Positions 11,757 to 23,683 of a DNA stretch of 64,000 nt are shown here, piece after piece. The position numbers and the translations under genes are program-made. Below the pieces are notes generated by a model. That model had not been told where the DNA came from and did not search any database. It was given only the letters and a program-made list of their open reading frames with translations. The stretch's first letter is position 1; every line of letters starts with the position of its first letter. The DNA comes from Adineta vaga (lineage: Eukaryota; Rotifera), in the NCBI GenBank assembly GCA_021613535.1, contig CP075492.1:1364001-1428000 (forward strand), given 5' to 3'.

Positions 11757-11802
11757 GAGTGTAGATGTTAGATAGATTTAGTATCTGCACACACACCCTC
11801 AA
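11757..11802. repeat. telomere-like hairpin
   Basis: TTGAGGGTTTGAGTGTAGAT pairs with ATCTGCACACACACCCTCAA. The outer 7 bases, TTGAGGG/CCCTCAA, are perfect. Confidence 0.75.
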
Positions 11803-11908
11803 AGAGTTTAAAAGAGTACACATGAATTTATAGCAATTCTTGTGTCTTCTTGGAAGAACGACAGTGTTTACACAGGCAGGTAAACTCATTTCACAGCAAC
11901 CATAGAAT

Positions 11909-11956
11909 CTTGAGGATGTGGATGTGGATGTTCTTTCTTCTCTCATCCATACCCTC
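11909..11956. repeat. telomere-like hairpin
   Basis: CTTGAGGATGTGGATGTGGA pairs imperfectly with TCATCCATACCCTC. It lies 229 bp 3' of the NACHT gene stop. Confidence 0.6.
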
Positions 11957-12184
11957 TTTTACTGTACTAAAAGGTAGAAGATTTATGTTTTTATTGAAAG
12001 AGTAAAAAGTAGCAAGAGAATTGATTTGCGTTTATAATTAAGAAAAGCAAATTTAATAGAAAAGAAGGATTTAGTTCAAGAATAAAATAATCTTTTTGAA
12101 TTTTGATCATATTGAAGTTAATTTAGAATTTATTTCAATGATAATTGCCTTGTGAAAATAAATTGGAATTTTTGTCGATATCTT

Positions 12185-15100
12185 CTATATCGCTTCTATA
12201 GCTTGTTCGATGTCATTTTCAGTAACAAGTTTTATTTCCATAGTTTTTCTATAACTATTGTCAATACAACTACATTCGAGTAATAGATTTAGAATATGTT
12301 CTTCACGATGATAATCAGATGAGTCATTATTGACAAGTTTTATTCGTTGATGTATTTCAGACAAAGATATTTGATTATAACGAACGATGGATGACACAAT
12401 AATTGAGTATATACGGAATTTTTCATCGGTAATATTCGCGGATTGTATCAATTGAAATAAGTTTTCTATAGCGTGTCGATCCGATACTTGTTCAAATTCG
12501 AATGACAATCGATCATATTCATCATCGTAATTATCATTGTAAAACTGTTCAATCATACAAAGAAATTCAGATGTCAATACACGAAAACTCGCATAAAGTT
12601 TTATTGATATTTTACGATTGTTTGGATTTTGTTCATAATAAGATTTAAGTTGTGTTCGAAATTTCTTCTCATCAGGAATACGTTTTCTAATAGCCTTAAG
12701 AAATTTAGTTGAATTTTTCTCAATAAATTGTAATGTTATATCAATAAAGTTAATATGTGTAAGATCAGAAGAATCATTGTTCTTACACAAAAAATCATAT
12801 AAATCATCAATAAATTTTGGAAGAATTTCGTCTGAATATTCGTCAAGATAATCACAAATTTTATCCTTGGTATCTATCGTTTCATTAAGATGATAACTAT
12901 GTGAATCTATACTTTCATCATCAATTTCTTTATTAACAGGTGACCATTCATTAAATTGATATAAGGTTAATTCTAACAATATCCTGTATTTTGTTTCTTT
13001 GTTGTATGCATCTTTTTGAATATCGAAGAAGTTCGTAAAGATTAAATCGTAGTCTCTGCGAGAATTTTTCACTGCCATGAAACATATACTAGCTCGAATA
13101 AATTGTCTATCAAAGGGACGTTTGAGTATATTTTCTAATGCTTTAGATATATCTTCATTCATTTGAGCTCCTTCAAAACATAAAAGATAGTTTCCGTAAA
13201 CCAACAAAGCGGTATTGAGAACATCTTCTTCATATTCAGTCCATGAACAAATAATTTTTTCCAAGAAAATTGATATTTCAGTAAGAAGAACTATTTGTTG
13301 TTTTCCGATATGATTATATAAAAATACTGAATAAAGACTATTGAGAATTACTTTTTGTATTTGAGGAATTTGTTGATTATAAAATATAGTTAATAGAATA
13401 TAATCATACAATTCTTTTGGATAGTTCTGTTTATTACAATAACACATAGATATCTCAATAAGACATTTGATGATGGCAATTATATATTGTTGTTTAGTAA
13501 TGTTTATATCAATGATTTGTTGTTTAAGATGATTTATAAGATATTCTTGTAAATCTTTTGAAATACTTTTAATTATCAATAAAACTGATCTTGTTTGTCG
13601 GGATACTTCCGATGTAATTCGTTCGTATTCTAAATCTAAGATAATGTTTAAAAGATCTTGTTGTTGTAGATCAATCGACATATTTATCATTGATAGAAAT
13701 AAATTATTTTTCTTTAAATCATTTAAAAGTTTACCAAAACTATTTGAATTGATCAATAATGAATAGAACGAACGTCGTTCAAAATTTTGCTTGAAAAGCT
13801 TTTTATTTGTGACAAGCATTTCACTAATTATATCAGCTAGGTCAGGTATCGTTGAATAATGAGCAAAAAACTGTAGATTTTTATTCTTTCGATATACAAG
13901 CCATTGTTCAATGATTGACAAAGCTTTTCCTTCGATTTTAATACATTGAGATATATTATCAATAATCTCTTCTATACCTTGTTTATCCGATGTTTGTAAA
14001 TAGCTATTAATCCATACTGCTGCTCCATATGTCATTATTTTTTCAGTTTTTGATGAATTCTTCCATAATTGTTTTAAATCTATGATATTCTTTTGATTAA
14101 TTTTAGAAAACATTCGTAGAATTTGACAATCAAAAGCTAATTCAACGAAATACATTGACGATAATAAATTTTGATGTGGTAGATTAGAAGATTCTGTTAT
14201 AGACAAATATTGATGAAATATAGTTGAATTAAAAAGAAGATCAGATAAATTCTTTGTTTGTTTTTCGAATTCAATTAGATAATACGAAAGATCAGAATTA
14301 TTCAATTGTTTCAATGCAATATATGTTGCTTCTTGTTCAAGACGTTGTTGATCATTCTGAGGATTTTCAATTAATTTTTTACCAATAATATGACTGATTT
14401 GTTGAAAATCTTCTGGAAAGAATTGTATATTGTATGACATTGAATAAATAGAAAAGTCAATAATATGATTGAATTATTTGACTTCAAATTTATTAGTAAA
14501 CAATATACTTCCTTTTGTAAATTATCTATTTGTTCTGTATCGAAAATGAATGGATCTTTCATATCTAATATAATACTCCAAGCAATAATTTGTAAAATTG
14601 AATTTGAAATTTTTCTTATTGAAGATATTATTTCTTGATTTTTATCACGATTAAGATTGATTTGTTCGTATAACTTATCTTTACAAATACGATGTTGAGC
14701 TTGAAAGATTCGTGCAAGACAAATTGAAGCAGCAAAAAGTTGAGTATCATCTTGAGATTTCTTAATACATTCACGTTCGATTGAAATCAATTTATCATAA
14801 TCTTCGATTTCATTATTAAAAAAATCCTTAAACAAATCTTTGTTTTTCATAACATCATAAAAGTTCATTTGTTCTTCAGTTAAGTGAGTTGAATGCGCAT
14901 ATTCTTCATGAAAAAGCAGCAATGTATAATTTTCCAATATATTGTCTTCTAATAATCTAAATAACATTGGAAAAGTAAGAAAGAAATAAGAATTTGCTTT
15001 ATTAACATTTTCGAAATTTATCAAACATTGTGATAAGAATACAATTGGTGGTAATTGTAAATAAGAAACAAGTTTTTGCATAGATTGTGGTAGAAAACTA

Positions 15101-18100
15101 CGTGGATTTTTGTTGACATGTATATTTTCATCAATATTAGCTAAACTTTCTTCAAGAGGAAGATGGATAAAGTCTGGAAGATTTTGAGAATAATCATCTG
15201 TACGTTGATGCATTTCATCGTATAATCCAAATTTTTTCAATGCGGATGCACATGCAATGGAAAATGACTGATAGTCAATATTAAGATTTTGAGAATCAAA
15301 CGAGAAAATTTTCATAATTGATTTTCTTCCAAAATTTATTGACATGAAAGACATTCTGTCTGAATCACGAAGATTATTACGAGTGAAATATTGTTTGAAA
15401 TAAAACCATATTTGTTTGAATTTATCAAGCGCCAAAGGTAATGCTTTATAATGAGCATATTCTTTATAGATTAAGGGTTGAGAAACACCTTGTAAACAAA
15501 TTAATCCAATGAAAATCTCGATAATATCGAGAGAAATATCTGTTGGCTTAGAAATATTTAATTTATGTTTGAATTTTTCAATAAGATTATCAATTCTTAT
15601 TACATCGGATTGATCTGTTATATCAAAATAATGTAATTTAATTAATTTCAAGATTGAAGATTCAAGACGAATATATTGAAATAAATTCTTAAAGTCAACT
15701 GTGGTTTCTTCGAGAAAATATTGTATATCGCCAATTAATCCACATAGAACTGAAATGATTAATGGATGAGTATCTGATGAATATGTTGAACGTAAATTGA
15801 AATCTTTCTCAAAAACTCGCACATAAGATGTTCGAATTGTACGTCGTAGGATTTGATCAGTATCAATGAAAAATTCTTTTGATAGATTTGAATTGTACAA
15901 TAAACTTAGGGTTTCATAGATTATCGATGGTCTATATTTCTTTGAATTAAATGAGGATGTTTCATTTGAGTATGTATCATATTCAATAAGAAATAATTTA
16001 GAAATTTTTACTAATGATTTTTCATCTTGAATATGTAAATATATAAAATCCTTGATAAGAGTTTCAGATAATTTTAAGAGACTTGAGATGAAGTATTTTT
16101 TTGAGAAAGAATAACACGAATGATTAAGTAATTTGTTAAGTGCTTCAAAAAGAAGTTCCTTTGATGGTAATTTGTGTAGATCAGGAATTGAATCGAAGAA
16201 TAAAAGTATTCCAAATGGAATGGAACTGTTATTCATAGTTCTATTGAATAAAGATCTACAAAATTCATCATATTGTTCTAATGAGAATTTCCAACTAATC
16301 AAACCCATAGCTAAAAGTAGTGATTCACGAAAACGTGAATGAATAGTAAATGAAACCATACGGCGAACAATATCATCACTAGAAAAACGTGTAAGATCTG
16401 TAAAACCCATTGCAACAAAATATTCTTGAAATGATAAATGTAGAAAACTATAAACATTCAAAGCTCTTTCAGTTCCAATTCCAACATTTGATTTTAACCA
16501 AGAGATTATAATTTCAGTATGATCGAGTAATTCTTTGCGATTTGTTGATACTTTTTTTTGATTAAGAATTAAACAACATAATCGTTCGATATTAAAACCA
16601 TCGATAAGACCACTTGAAGATTCTAAATGAAGATAAAAAGCAAGTTGAATTAAAAAATAAGTTATGGTATTTTGTGAAATATTTTTATTATATTTCGTCC
16701 ATGAACATAATTCTTTTTCAACTGCATGACGATAAATATCTGCTCGACATTTAAGTGAATGAATTTCAGTTGATTGAAACATTAATTTAGAAATTAAAAA
16801 TAATAATGTTGAATTTGAACTTAATAATTTGAATTTCTCTTTAAATATTTGTTCGATAACATTATTTCGTTTTTGTGATTGTTCTTCTATTTTGTTTTTA
16901 TTAAAATTTATATTTTCCTTTTTTAAAATATTAATAATACTTTTTAAAATTTGTTTTGTCCATTTACGTACTAAACGTTTTGCATCTTTATGTTTTATCG
17001 ATGGCAATAAACTATGTTGAATAAATGGGCCCATAATCGAAGAAAATCGATAATTGATAATTCGACTTGTTATGATATTTGATTCCCAGCGGATTTCTTT
17101 GGCAGTTTTGTTTCAATAACTTCATTGAAGAGACGAATATTTCCAATGAATTTCTCGTCGAAAGCCGAGATGAAATCAGATGATTGTACATAATCTTTGA
17201 TAAAATTTTTAACACAACGAACAATATCTGGTATTTGTTGACCATTAGCTACTTCATCAAGTCCATCAAGAAGAATCAAAGCATGACCTTGAGAAATTAA
17301 TTCTCTTAGGATTTGTCCATTTTTCTCATCAAAACAATAACGCTTTGAAAACCAAGTATGTTCACCGATATAATCTATTAAAGTTTTTGTTCGATCTTGT
17401 TCGAGCCATGTAGCAAATTCTCCTATTCGAATTAAGATCGGAATACGAACTCGGATAGTAACAGATCGTTGTTGGTCGACTTTAAAGTTTACCCTATTAC
17501 AACCATTTTCAGCTGCTTCAGCAAATCTATATGTCAACCAACGAAGGAGAGTCGTTTTTGAATTACCTGGATCAGCGAGAATAACAATCCATCGATGCTG
17601 TTCTAATAGATCTGCTAAAACGACATGAGACTTTTGTCCATCAATGTTTGATTGATCTTTTGACGGTAAATAATTCGTAATGTCTGCAATGACGTTTTCA
17701 GATGAATAATTATCTCTCAAACGATCACAACTGAATTTATATAGAATTCGATCAGTGCAATCATATTCTATATTAATACATTTTAATTTCTCTTGTAAAT
17801 TTATCCAATTTTCCACATTAACAAAATCTTCAGAAAATTTCGCCATATCTTCAAATAGATTCTCTACTTGTAATTTCGAGTGAAATGAAATACAATTTTC
17901 AAAGTAAACTTTGAAGAATTGTTCATGCTCGTTTACGAAGTCCTTCAACTTCTTTTGTTTTTGTAATTTTTCAGCACTAATTTTGCGTTGCTGTAATTCT
18001 TTCTCGAATTCCATTCGTTTGCGAAAACTTCCTCCAAAAGCAGTTTTTTGTGGATTATCGTTTTTGCCAAGTATGTGTAATATATCTTGATATAGTTCGA

Positions 18101-18314
18101 TCCAAAAACGAATCGAAAATGAATTATTATTATTCAGTAGTCGATCTAATTGTTGGCAAAACAATTCAATTCGAATATCTTTCGGTGAATTCAATAATTG
18201 AAAGAATTGTTCAAAAGAACTACGAACATCTTCTAATTTGGCTTTCCCTGTATCTGAAAGATCTTTCATTGTTCGATCGATTTCAATTTTTACACGTTCG
18301 ACGATGCTTTCCAT
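12185..18314 (-). CDS. NACHT-domain NTPase, about 2000 aa, interrupted by a frameshift
   Basis: The coding blocks on the minus strand are 17070-18314, then about 14440-17080, then 12185-14440. The start is ATG at 18312-18314 (MESIVERVKI). A charged N-terminal region precedes a NACHT module. Its P-loop region is ADPGNSKT (residues 247-254, degenerate) and its Walker B is LLDGLDE (348-354). The next conserved NACHT word, TSRIINYRF, is in another frame directly after residue 414: at about 17075-17082 one base is missing, and adding one restores NQ-I-ITSR. The second block carries FLHLSFQEYFVAMGF, the usual end of NACHT modules. The rest is long, helical and repeat-like without named motifs. Between blocks 2 and 3 the frames overlap by 70 nt at 14371-14440. 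Either a small intron (donor GTATATTG, acceptor CCTCAG, phase 0) or another indel joins them. NACHT proteins are oligomerising signalling NTPases, often in innate immunity. The role here is inferred. Confidence 0.75.
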
Positions 18315-19529
18315 GTTTGTTTTGTCAGTACAAAGTGCAGAAAAAAAATAGATACGCTCGTATACGAAGACGAAAAAAATATTAAGTAAACAAAGAAAAA
18401 AAAATGTGATTCGTCGGTTTTTGTTAATGTTGAAACTGATTATTACATAAGATAAACTAGCTACACATTTAGTTCTTTTTTTTCACAATCAAAAATTTCT
18501 TTCAAATTGATTTTAATTTTATCATAAATTTATATTTGATAAGTGATTAGAACCCGATGACTCATATGTTTTATCAGCAGATTAGAGTTCCGATAATGCA
18601 CATTGCATGGATACAATAGTTTCATGAAATTCGAGTGTCAACAAATTCTGTATTTAATGAAGAATCAAATGATATATCTTTTACTTGGAGTAAATTCATA
18701 GAAATATAATTTCGAGATTAAAAAAACATTGGTTTGTGCAGCCATCTGTAATATTCGTCATATCATTGGTTTATCACATATAACAATCCATTTCTATCTG
18801 GTACGGAAGTAACTGGCAGGATCCATGAATTTCCGCTGATTTTCAGCAGCGGGATCCCAACTTCGTATCTGATCACCAGTTTACGACACAGTTCCAGTCG
18901 ATTCCGGGAGGTTCTGATAATGGTTCCAGGACTATCCTTCGGTGTACGGTTTGCTTTCAGCCGGTTTTCGGTAGTGGGAATGAGAGGGTGAGTGAGATAT
19001 TTTTTTCATTAATTCCAGCAACACCCACACCCTCAAGATGATACACAAACATGTTTTGGACCAGATAAACTGAAGTTTGTCGATAAATCTTCTTTATTTT
19101 CCTTTCACTTAGAAAAGTGTGTAGCTATAGGTATATATCCTACCCTCACACATTTCTTCAACGTTGATAAGAAAAAGGATACATCTTTTTAGATTATAAA
19201 CAATCTACTGTATCAAAGTTATTAGCATTGTTATGTTTCGTTAACGAGTTGCTCTTTCATCTGTCAATTCAGAAATATTTCACCGTCTCATAGACAAAAT
19301 TGTGATTAGATTGATTTTATATTTTCATGGTTATCAAAACCAACTTTATTTGTCTAGTAAGGACAATGCTCAACCTTAACGTATTATACTTTTTACTTAA
19401 CAATAACCTTCTATCCAATGATGTACTGTTAAATGGCGCATGACAAGAAATAAATCATATTCATATAAATAATCGTTATAAACGTGTATATGTTCATTCG
19501 TTTATATAAAAAAAGTTTCTATAGATAAT
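18315..19529. other. Intergenic region with a GC-richer island and a hairpin
   Basis: AT-rich except about 18790-18975, which is clearly GC-richer (GGATCC, CGGGAGG, GGTTCCAGG) and unlike its surroundings; it looks like a fragment of inserted repeat DNA. A telomere-like hairpin at 18981-19037 follows at once. No gene seen. Confidence 0.5.
18981..19037. repeat. telomere-like hairpin
   Basis: TGAGAGGGTGAGTGAGAT faces AACACCCACACCCTCAAGA. The right arm is canonical and the left arm is eroded. Confidence 0.6.
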
Positions 19530-19814
19530 ATGAATTCAGACGACGCTGTTTTTCGTGGATTTGCTGGTGGATACGATTCGGGTAAGATTTCATGTATTTT
19601 CAAACTAATAAAGAAACTTTCTTATTTTTCTCTTTGAAAAGTTCCTGGTATAGGAAATGTTCCTCCATCAACAGGTGGTTTTGAAGGAACAAGAAACATT
19701 CCAGTAGATGCACATACTCGTGTTGATCCAAGTCATTTCTCTGGTATTGTTCATTGGGGTCCAAAAGAAGTTGTTTCAGGCGAAATAATTCAAACATCTG
19801 CAATTGATCATTAA
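19530..19814 (+). CDS. Small two-exon gene, 74 aa, unknown function
   Basis: Exon 1 is 19530-19581 (MNSDDAVFRGFAGGYDS) and exon 2 is 19642-19814. The 60-bp intron has donor GTAAGA and acceptor AAAAG. The phases agree (52 + 173 = 225 nt). The product is glycine/proline-rich near its start (VPGIGNVPPSTGG) and ends in TSAIDH. There is no signal peptide, helix or cysteine. The coding bias is clear in exon 2 and the intron is of the size typical for this genome, so I take it as real. Function and location are unknown. A one-armed GT-rich repeat lies 472 bp downstream at the head of a dispersed repeat. Confidence 0.6.
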
Positions 19815-20300
19815 ATGAAATATTTTGAATACATTGACTTCATTCGATCGAAATTTATTAAATATAAACACGTAGATTTGTTTGTTTGTTTTTACAAATA
19901 AATCATCGATAACAGTTGATGAAAACGCATTTAATTGATTAAATATGAGATTTGATCTTTTTTTCTATTGAACGAAGAGAAATGTATTACTGTGTACTTG
20001 ACAAGAAACTTCATTTCAAGGTCATAAATGTTATTCCTAGAATTCAGTTATCCATCACATGCTCATGTTATATCTCTGCAAACAAGATAAAATATATTAT
20101 ACAATGGAGAAAACTGTAATTAAGACAAGAATATATTCAATAAAATTAATGGATTTTATCCAAATAATATAATTATTTGCATGAATTAGTTTTCGTTTCT
20201 TTGATTGGTGTAAGAAAAAACCCACATGTTCATGAGGCATTGTTCTTTAACAAACTATTATTTTCTTTTTTTCTTTTAATGCTTGTTGAGGGCGTGGGTG

Positions 20301-20930
20301 TGAGTGAAGAATCTGTAAAAACACGGTCATAAGTTTGAATAGTATCACTTAAAAATTATATTAACAGTGAGCATTTTTGTAGTGGAACTATTTTGTCTAA
20401 CTCATATGAAATCGTAACTCCAGCACATTGTATCTCCCACCCTAACATTTTTACATCATACGTCAAAATCCATAGAAAAACAATATACTTTTTCTAGAAG
20501 GTTAATATATTCTCATATTTATCGAGAGAAGGTCACATAGCAAATCTCATACACATTTACTGTGATCTGATACATCAAATCACTGCATAAATAAACTATC
20601 TATTCGATTCATCATATAATCATCCGGTGAAAACTGCCGTCTCAATAACAATGGGCTGATCCAAAAATTAGCCCGTATTCAACTCAATATCCACCTGAAC
20701 TTTTCATCAAATGTTTTCTCACGAATAAAATCATTTCGGATCAATATAGAAACAAATGAATATACTTCAAGGAAAATAAATCTTTATTTTCTTATTGAAA
20801 ATGTTGTGTTTTAGAAACAATTCACTAATAGTAATGTATTTTATTATTAATCAATGAAAATACATCAGATATTCCAAACTCTTCAATTACCGAATTAATG
20901 ATAAAATAATTCTATATAAAATGGGTAAAA
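20301..20930 (+). repeat. Dispersed repeat, copy 1 (about 630 bp)
   Basis: Shares most of its length with 24811-25347, starting TGAGTGAAGAATCTGTAAAA and ending TATAAAATGGGTAAAA. It differs by scattered substitutions and an extra segment of about 100 bp near 20715-20850. On its left it abuts TTGAGGGCGTGGGTG, and on its right it runs into a full telomere-like hairpin. No coding capacity is seen, so it is likely a non-autonomous element. Confidence 0.75.
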
Positions 20931-20995
20931 ATGGGTGTAGGTGTGGGTTGAAAAAAAGAATCGATACCAACACCCACACACACCCACACCCTCAA
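20930..20995. repeat. telomere-like hairpin
   Basis: ATGGGTGTAGGTGTGGGTTG pairs with CCAACACCCACACACACCC; ACACCCTCAA follows. It directly abuts the right end of dispersed repeat copy 1. Confidence 0.75.
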
Positions 20996-21249
20996 TTTTA
21001 TTCACCCTCCATGTCGATTCTATAGTAGACAAGACGAAAGCATTTGCTGATATGCATGAACTTAGTGTTATTTCTGACGAGTCCGAGGTATCTTTAAGCT
21101 TAGTTCTATTTTTCGTATCAACTCCATAGATTTTGATGTCAATTAAATTGGAATATTTAAATGTCCTTATGCAGCAATGATGAACATAAGTTGACGCCAA
21201 TTTTCGAGTGCATTAAGAATCAACTTTGTATTCAACAAACAACTCTATG

Positions 21250-21325
21250 CACATTAGGCAGAATATTATGGATGATAGGCAAATTCGATTTAGCTAACAA
21301 ATTCTACAATCGTTGTTTATCTGAA
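21250..21325 (+). pseudogene. Possible decayed TPR-type fragment
   Basis: A short frame reads CTLGRILWMIGKFDLANKFY followed by NRCLSELL. This spacing of Gly/Ala and aromatic residues resembles one tetratricopeptide unit as seen in bdelloid kinesin-light-chain-like proteins. Only about one repeat is present and it ends in a GT-rich repeat arm, so it is at best a fragment. Confidence 0.3.
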
Positions 21326-21328
21326 CTT

Positions 21329-21350
21329 CTTGAGGGTGGGTGTGGGTGTC
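21329..21350. repeat. single telomere-like arm
   Basis: CTTGAGGGTGGGTGTGGGTG with no matching right arm; either half of a hairpin or an eroded copy. Confidence 0.5.
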
Positions 21351-21589
21351 TTCTTAATGCTTATCCTTGACGCGAAGACCCATATCCTTATGTATAAACG
21401 ATAAACGAACGACACTTTTCTCGTCTGTATTGATTAAAACGAATAAAACTTTAGTTGAGTTTCAATGCACATACTACATTAGTTTATTGAAAAAAGAAAT
21501 CATTAGTCCTTTTTCTTCCAGTGCAATTTCTGATATATCAGCAGCATTTTTTTTCTAATCCAGCTTTAATGAACGATATTCCGGACAGA

Positions 21590-21640
21590 CGAGAGTGTGA
21601 GAGTGTGAAGAGAAGAGAAATACCTACATCTACACACTCT
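21590..21640. repeat. telomere-like hairpin abutting a stop codon
   Basis: GAGAGTGTGAGAGTGTGAAG pairs with CTACATCTACACACTCTTTT. It ends about 2 bp from the stop codon of the minus-strand acyltransferase, so it must lie in that gene's 3' UTR if the gene is transcribed. Confidence 0.65.
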
Positions 21641-21641
21641 T

Positions 21642-22973
21642 TTAACGATATTTTCTAAAAGTATGATCATTTTCTAAATTTTTCATAGTATCTACATTTA
21701 AACCAAGAAGAACATCAATAGCACCATCATTTTTTTCTGTAGAACAAAAAATTGCAGCGCCATTCATTGTTTCTAATAATGGTAAAGTGATTCCACACGG
21801 TTGAACATTCAGTTCAAAATCAGAATCAACATACATGCCCATTTTATTCCATGCTGTGATAAGAAAATCTGTTGTAATTGGATTACAGGCTGGTCTAATG
21901 TTTGATTTATCTGGTTGATGAACAATCCAATTGAGAATACGTTCGATTTCTTCATTCGTTGTTGTATTAATAACTCGATGAACTTGTGCAGCCCAAAATG
22001 ACAATTGATCAATATTCATCAGATCTCTAGTTGTTGTTTCTAAACAAGAATATAAGACAGCGTTACCAAAATAATTCGATGGAATATTTGGTTGTTGACG
22101 ACGCGGACGAAGATTTGTCGAAATATAAAGTTTCGATACTGATGATGAAGGTAGACAACGAGCGAGAGTTACATGTCGAAAAAGATGTGCAGTAAGCACA
22201 TGAAAAGTTGAAATATAATGAACATCAGCTGATAAATGTGCTTTTGCATTATTCTTCATTCGTTCTAATTCATCGACAGAAAATCGAAAGATTTTGACGA
22301 TACATGGAATAGTTTCAGTCATTGATGAAGATGTTTCTTTCTTAAGAGTAAATGTATTTGGTTCATGTATTTCAATATTAGATTGAGATGGATAGAGAAG
22401 AGATCGTTGGTGACAGACAATTGGTTGATAATTGAATTGATGATAGAGACGTACCCAATCTCGAATTAATTGAAAATATGAATGAGCATCAGCAAGACAA
22501 TGATTTAATTGAATGGTGAGAGCAACACTACCACAAATAAATCGAGTATGACGAATATGAAAGAATGCTCCAGGGTCTGTTTTATTAGTTAATTCAAAGG
22601 AATTTGTTGTTGATAATATTAAATCTGACATTGGAATATCAATCGATACTGCATTAAATAAAACTCCACCTTTATTATCATCGAATACTATAGATGTACT
22701 TTTATCAGTTTTATTGACATCAAGAATACCAGTAAGAAGAGGATAAGAATCAATTAATTTTGTTAAACTGGTCAGTAGTCGATCAATATTTATGAATTGA
22801 TCATTTGGTTGTTTTTGATGAAATGACCATTGTTGAATGTCATAAAAATATATGCAACAGATCGGATAAAATTCTGCTGGCATGATCCAATCATTTGGCG
22901 ACAGTTTCAATGAATGAAAAGGATAAGAATTTGATGGAAGTCGAATAATTGTTGATAATATTTCTTTGATCAT
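21642..22973 (-). CDS. BAHD-type (HXXXD) acyltransferase, complete
   Basis: A 443-residue intronless protein of the plant/fungal acyl-CoA-dependent transferase family. The N-terminal half reads LSPNDWIMPAEFYP. The catalytic HXXXD motif is HCLAD at residues 158-162, inside IQLNHCLADAHSYFQLIRDW, which is very close to family wording. The structural DFGWG box is replaced by DFELN near residue 390, just before QPCGITLPLLET. BAHD enzymes move acyl groups from CoA to alcohols or amines on small molecules, in the cytosol. Length fits the family (430-460 aa). Animals generally lack this family, so horizontal origin is likely (inference). A second member lies at 42170-43529. They are distant from each other, sharing little beyond the motif. 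Confidence 0.8.
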   Translation of the reverse strand: MIKEILSTIIRLPSNSYPFHSLKLSPNDWIMPAEFYPICCIYFYDIQQWSFHQKQPNDQFINIDRLLTSLTKLIDSYPLLTGILDVNKTDKSTSIVFDDNKGGVLFNAVSIDIPMSDLILSTTNSFELTNKTDPGAFFHIRHTRFICGSVALTIQLNHCLADAHSYFQLIRDWVRLYHQFNYQPIVCHQRSLLYPSQSNIEIHEPNTFTLKKETSSSMTETIPCIVKIFRFSVDELERMKNNAKAHLSADVHYISTFHVLTAHLFRHVTLARCLPSSSVSKLYISTNLRPRRQQPNIPSNYFGNAVLYSCLETTTRDLMNIDQLSFWAAQVHRVINTTTNEEIERILNWIVHQPDKSNIRPACNPITTDFLITAWNKMGMYVDSDFELNVQPCGITLPLLETMNGAAIFCSTEKNDGAIDVLLGLNVDTMKNLENDHTFRKYR

Positions 22974-23277
22974 AATTGAAAAAATGACTTGATATCAATC
23001 ATACATCAAGAATATGTTACCTTTTATTCATTCGTTCTCTAATCTATAATGAAGTTTTTTATTTATAAGTAAGAAAAAATGATTTCATATCCGTTGTATA
23101 CAAAACTCCATGGTGGTCATCCTCATAGTACTGATAGATGTCGACATATATCTTCAATTTTATTATCAAAATTATTTTATAGCCGTCTATTTTGTTGCTC
23201 TGATTCTCTTTGACAAAATATTACAATACTGTATCTATTTCTTCTCTTGAACAGATAAGATAGCGGTCAAAGTTTCT

Positions 23278-23465
23278 TTTTGTGTACTCAAAAAGTGAGT
23301 ACACTACTAGAATCGGTCAGTGTGTCCGTCCGTTTACACGATGACCCGTCACAACTACATCCGATTGAGCTGAAATTTTGTATACAGAATTATCTCATCA
23401 ATATCTCAGTCGAGTTTGAATATGAGCGTGATTGGAGGAGCCATTGCTGAGTTATTTAAACTGAA
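23278..23465 (+). repeat. Dispersed repeat, copy 1 of the ACTAGAATCGGTCAGT family
   Basis: Shares GTGTACT...GAGTACACTACTAGAATCGG, TCCGTTTACxCGATGAC, TCTCATCAATAT and TGACTGAGTTAT-like words in the same order with 31986-32180. The words are conserved in blocks separated by diverged sequence. No open frame; likely a non-autonomous mobile element. Confidence 0.6.
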
Positions 23466-23469
23466 AAAT

Positions 23470-23531
23470 AGGGTGGGTGAGGGTGTGAATATGAGTGTGG
23501 TACCTATACTCTCACCCTCACTCGCACCCTT
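23470..23531. repeat. telomere-like hairpin
   Basis: AGGGTGGGTGAGGGTGTGAA pairs with TCTCACCCTCACTCGCACCC. It lies 153 bp 3' of the secreted minus-strand gene and directly follows the dispersed repeat. Confidence 0.7.
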
Positions 23532-23683
23532 AAACTCTATTGTGAATGTGTCTATTTAATCGTTTATTTTCCATCTTTTGATTTAGTTAAAATTAAGCAA
23601 TAAAGACGTTCAGGTTATAGAAGGAATAAGATCAGATGAGTCTAATTACATTTCCATGAGAGAGAAGAAGGAGTCTCTCTCTC

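Larger units (their letters stand above)
11330..12184. other. Intergenic spacer with two telomere-like hairpins
   Basis: AT-rich; two GT/CA hairpins at 11757-11802 and 11909-11956 are about 107 bp apart. No coding sequence is supported. Confidence 0.6.
19815..21641. other. Intergenic region dominated by a dispersed repeat
   Basis: Holds one copy of a 0.55-0.63-kb dispersed repeat (20301-20930), GT-rich arms at 20286-20308 and 21329-21350, and hairpins at 20930-20995 and 21590-21640. Short open frames between 21000 and 21560 (for example LGRILWMIGKFDLANKFYNRCL, about 21250-21320) recall a tetratricopeptide helix pair and may be a decayed TPR fragment. Confidence 0.5.
22974..23683. other. Intergenic spacer with a dispersed repeat and hairpin
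   Basis: Contains a dispersed-repeat copy at 23278-23465 and a telomere-like hairpin at 23470-23531; otherwise AT-rich. Confidence 0.55.

Noticed and set aside
21075-21100. Hammerhead-ribozyme-like core (CTGACGAGTCCGAGG)
   Set aside because: The required GAAA after the second stem is missing and no stem I/III pairing is seen.
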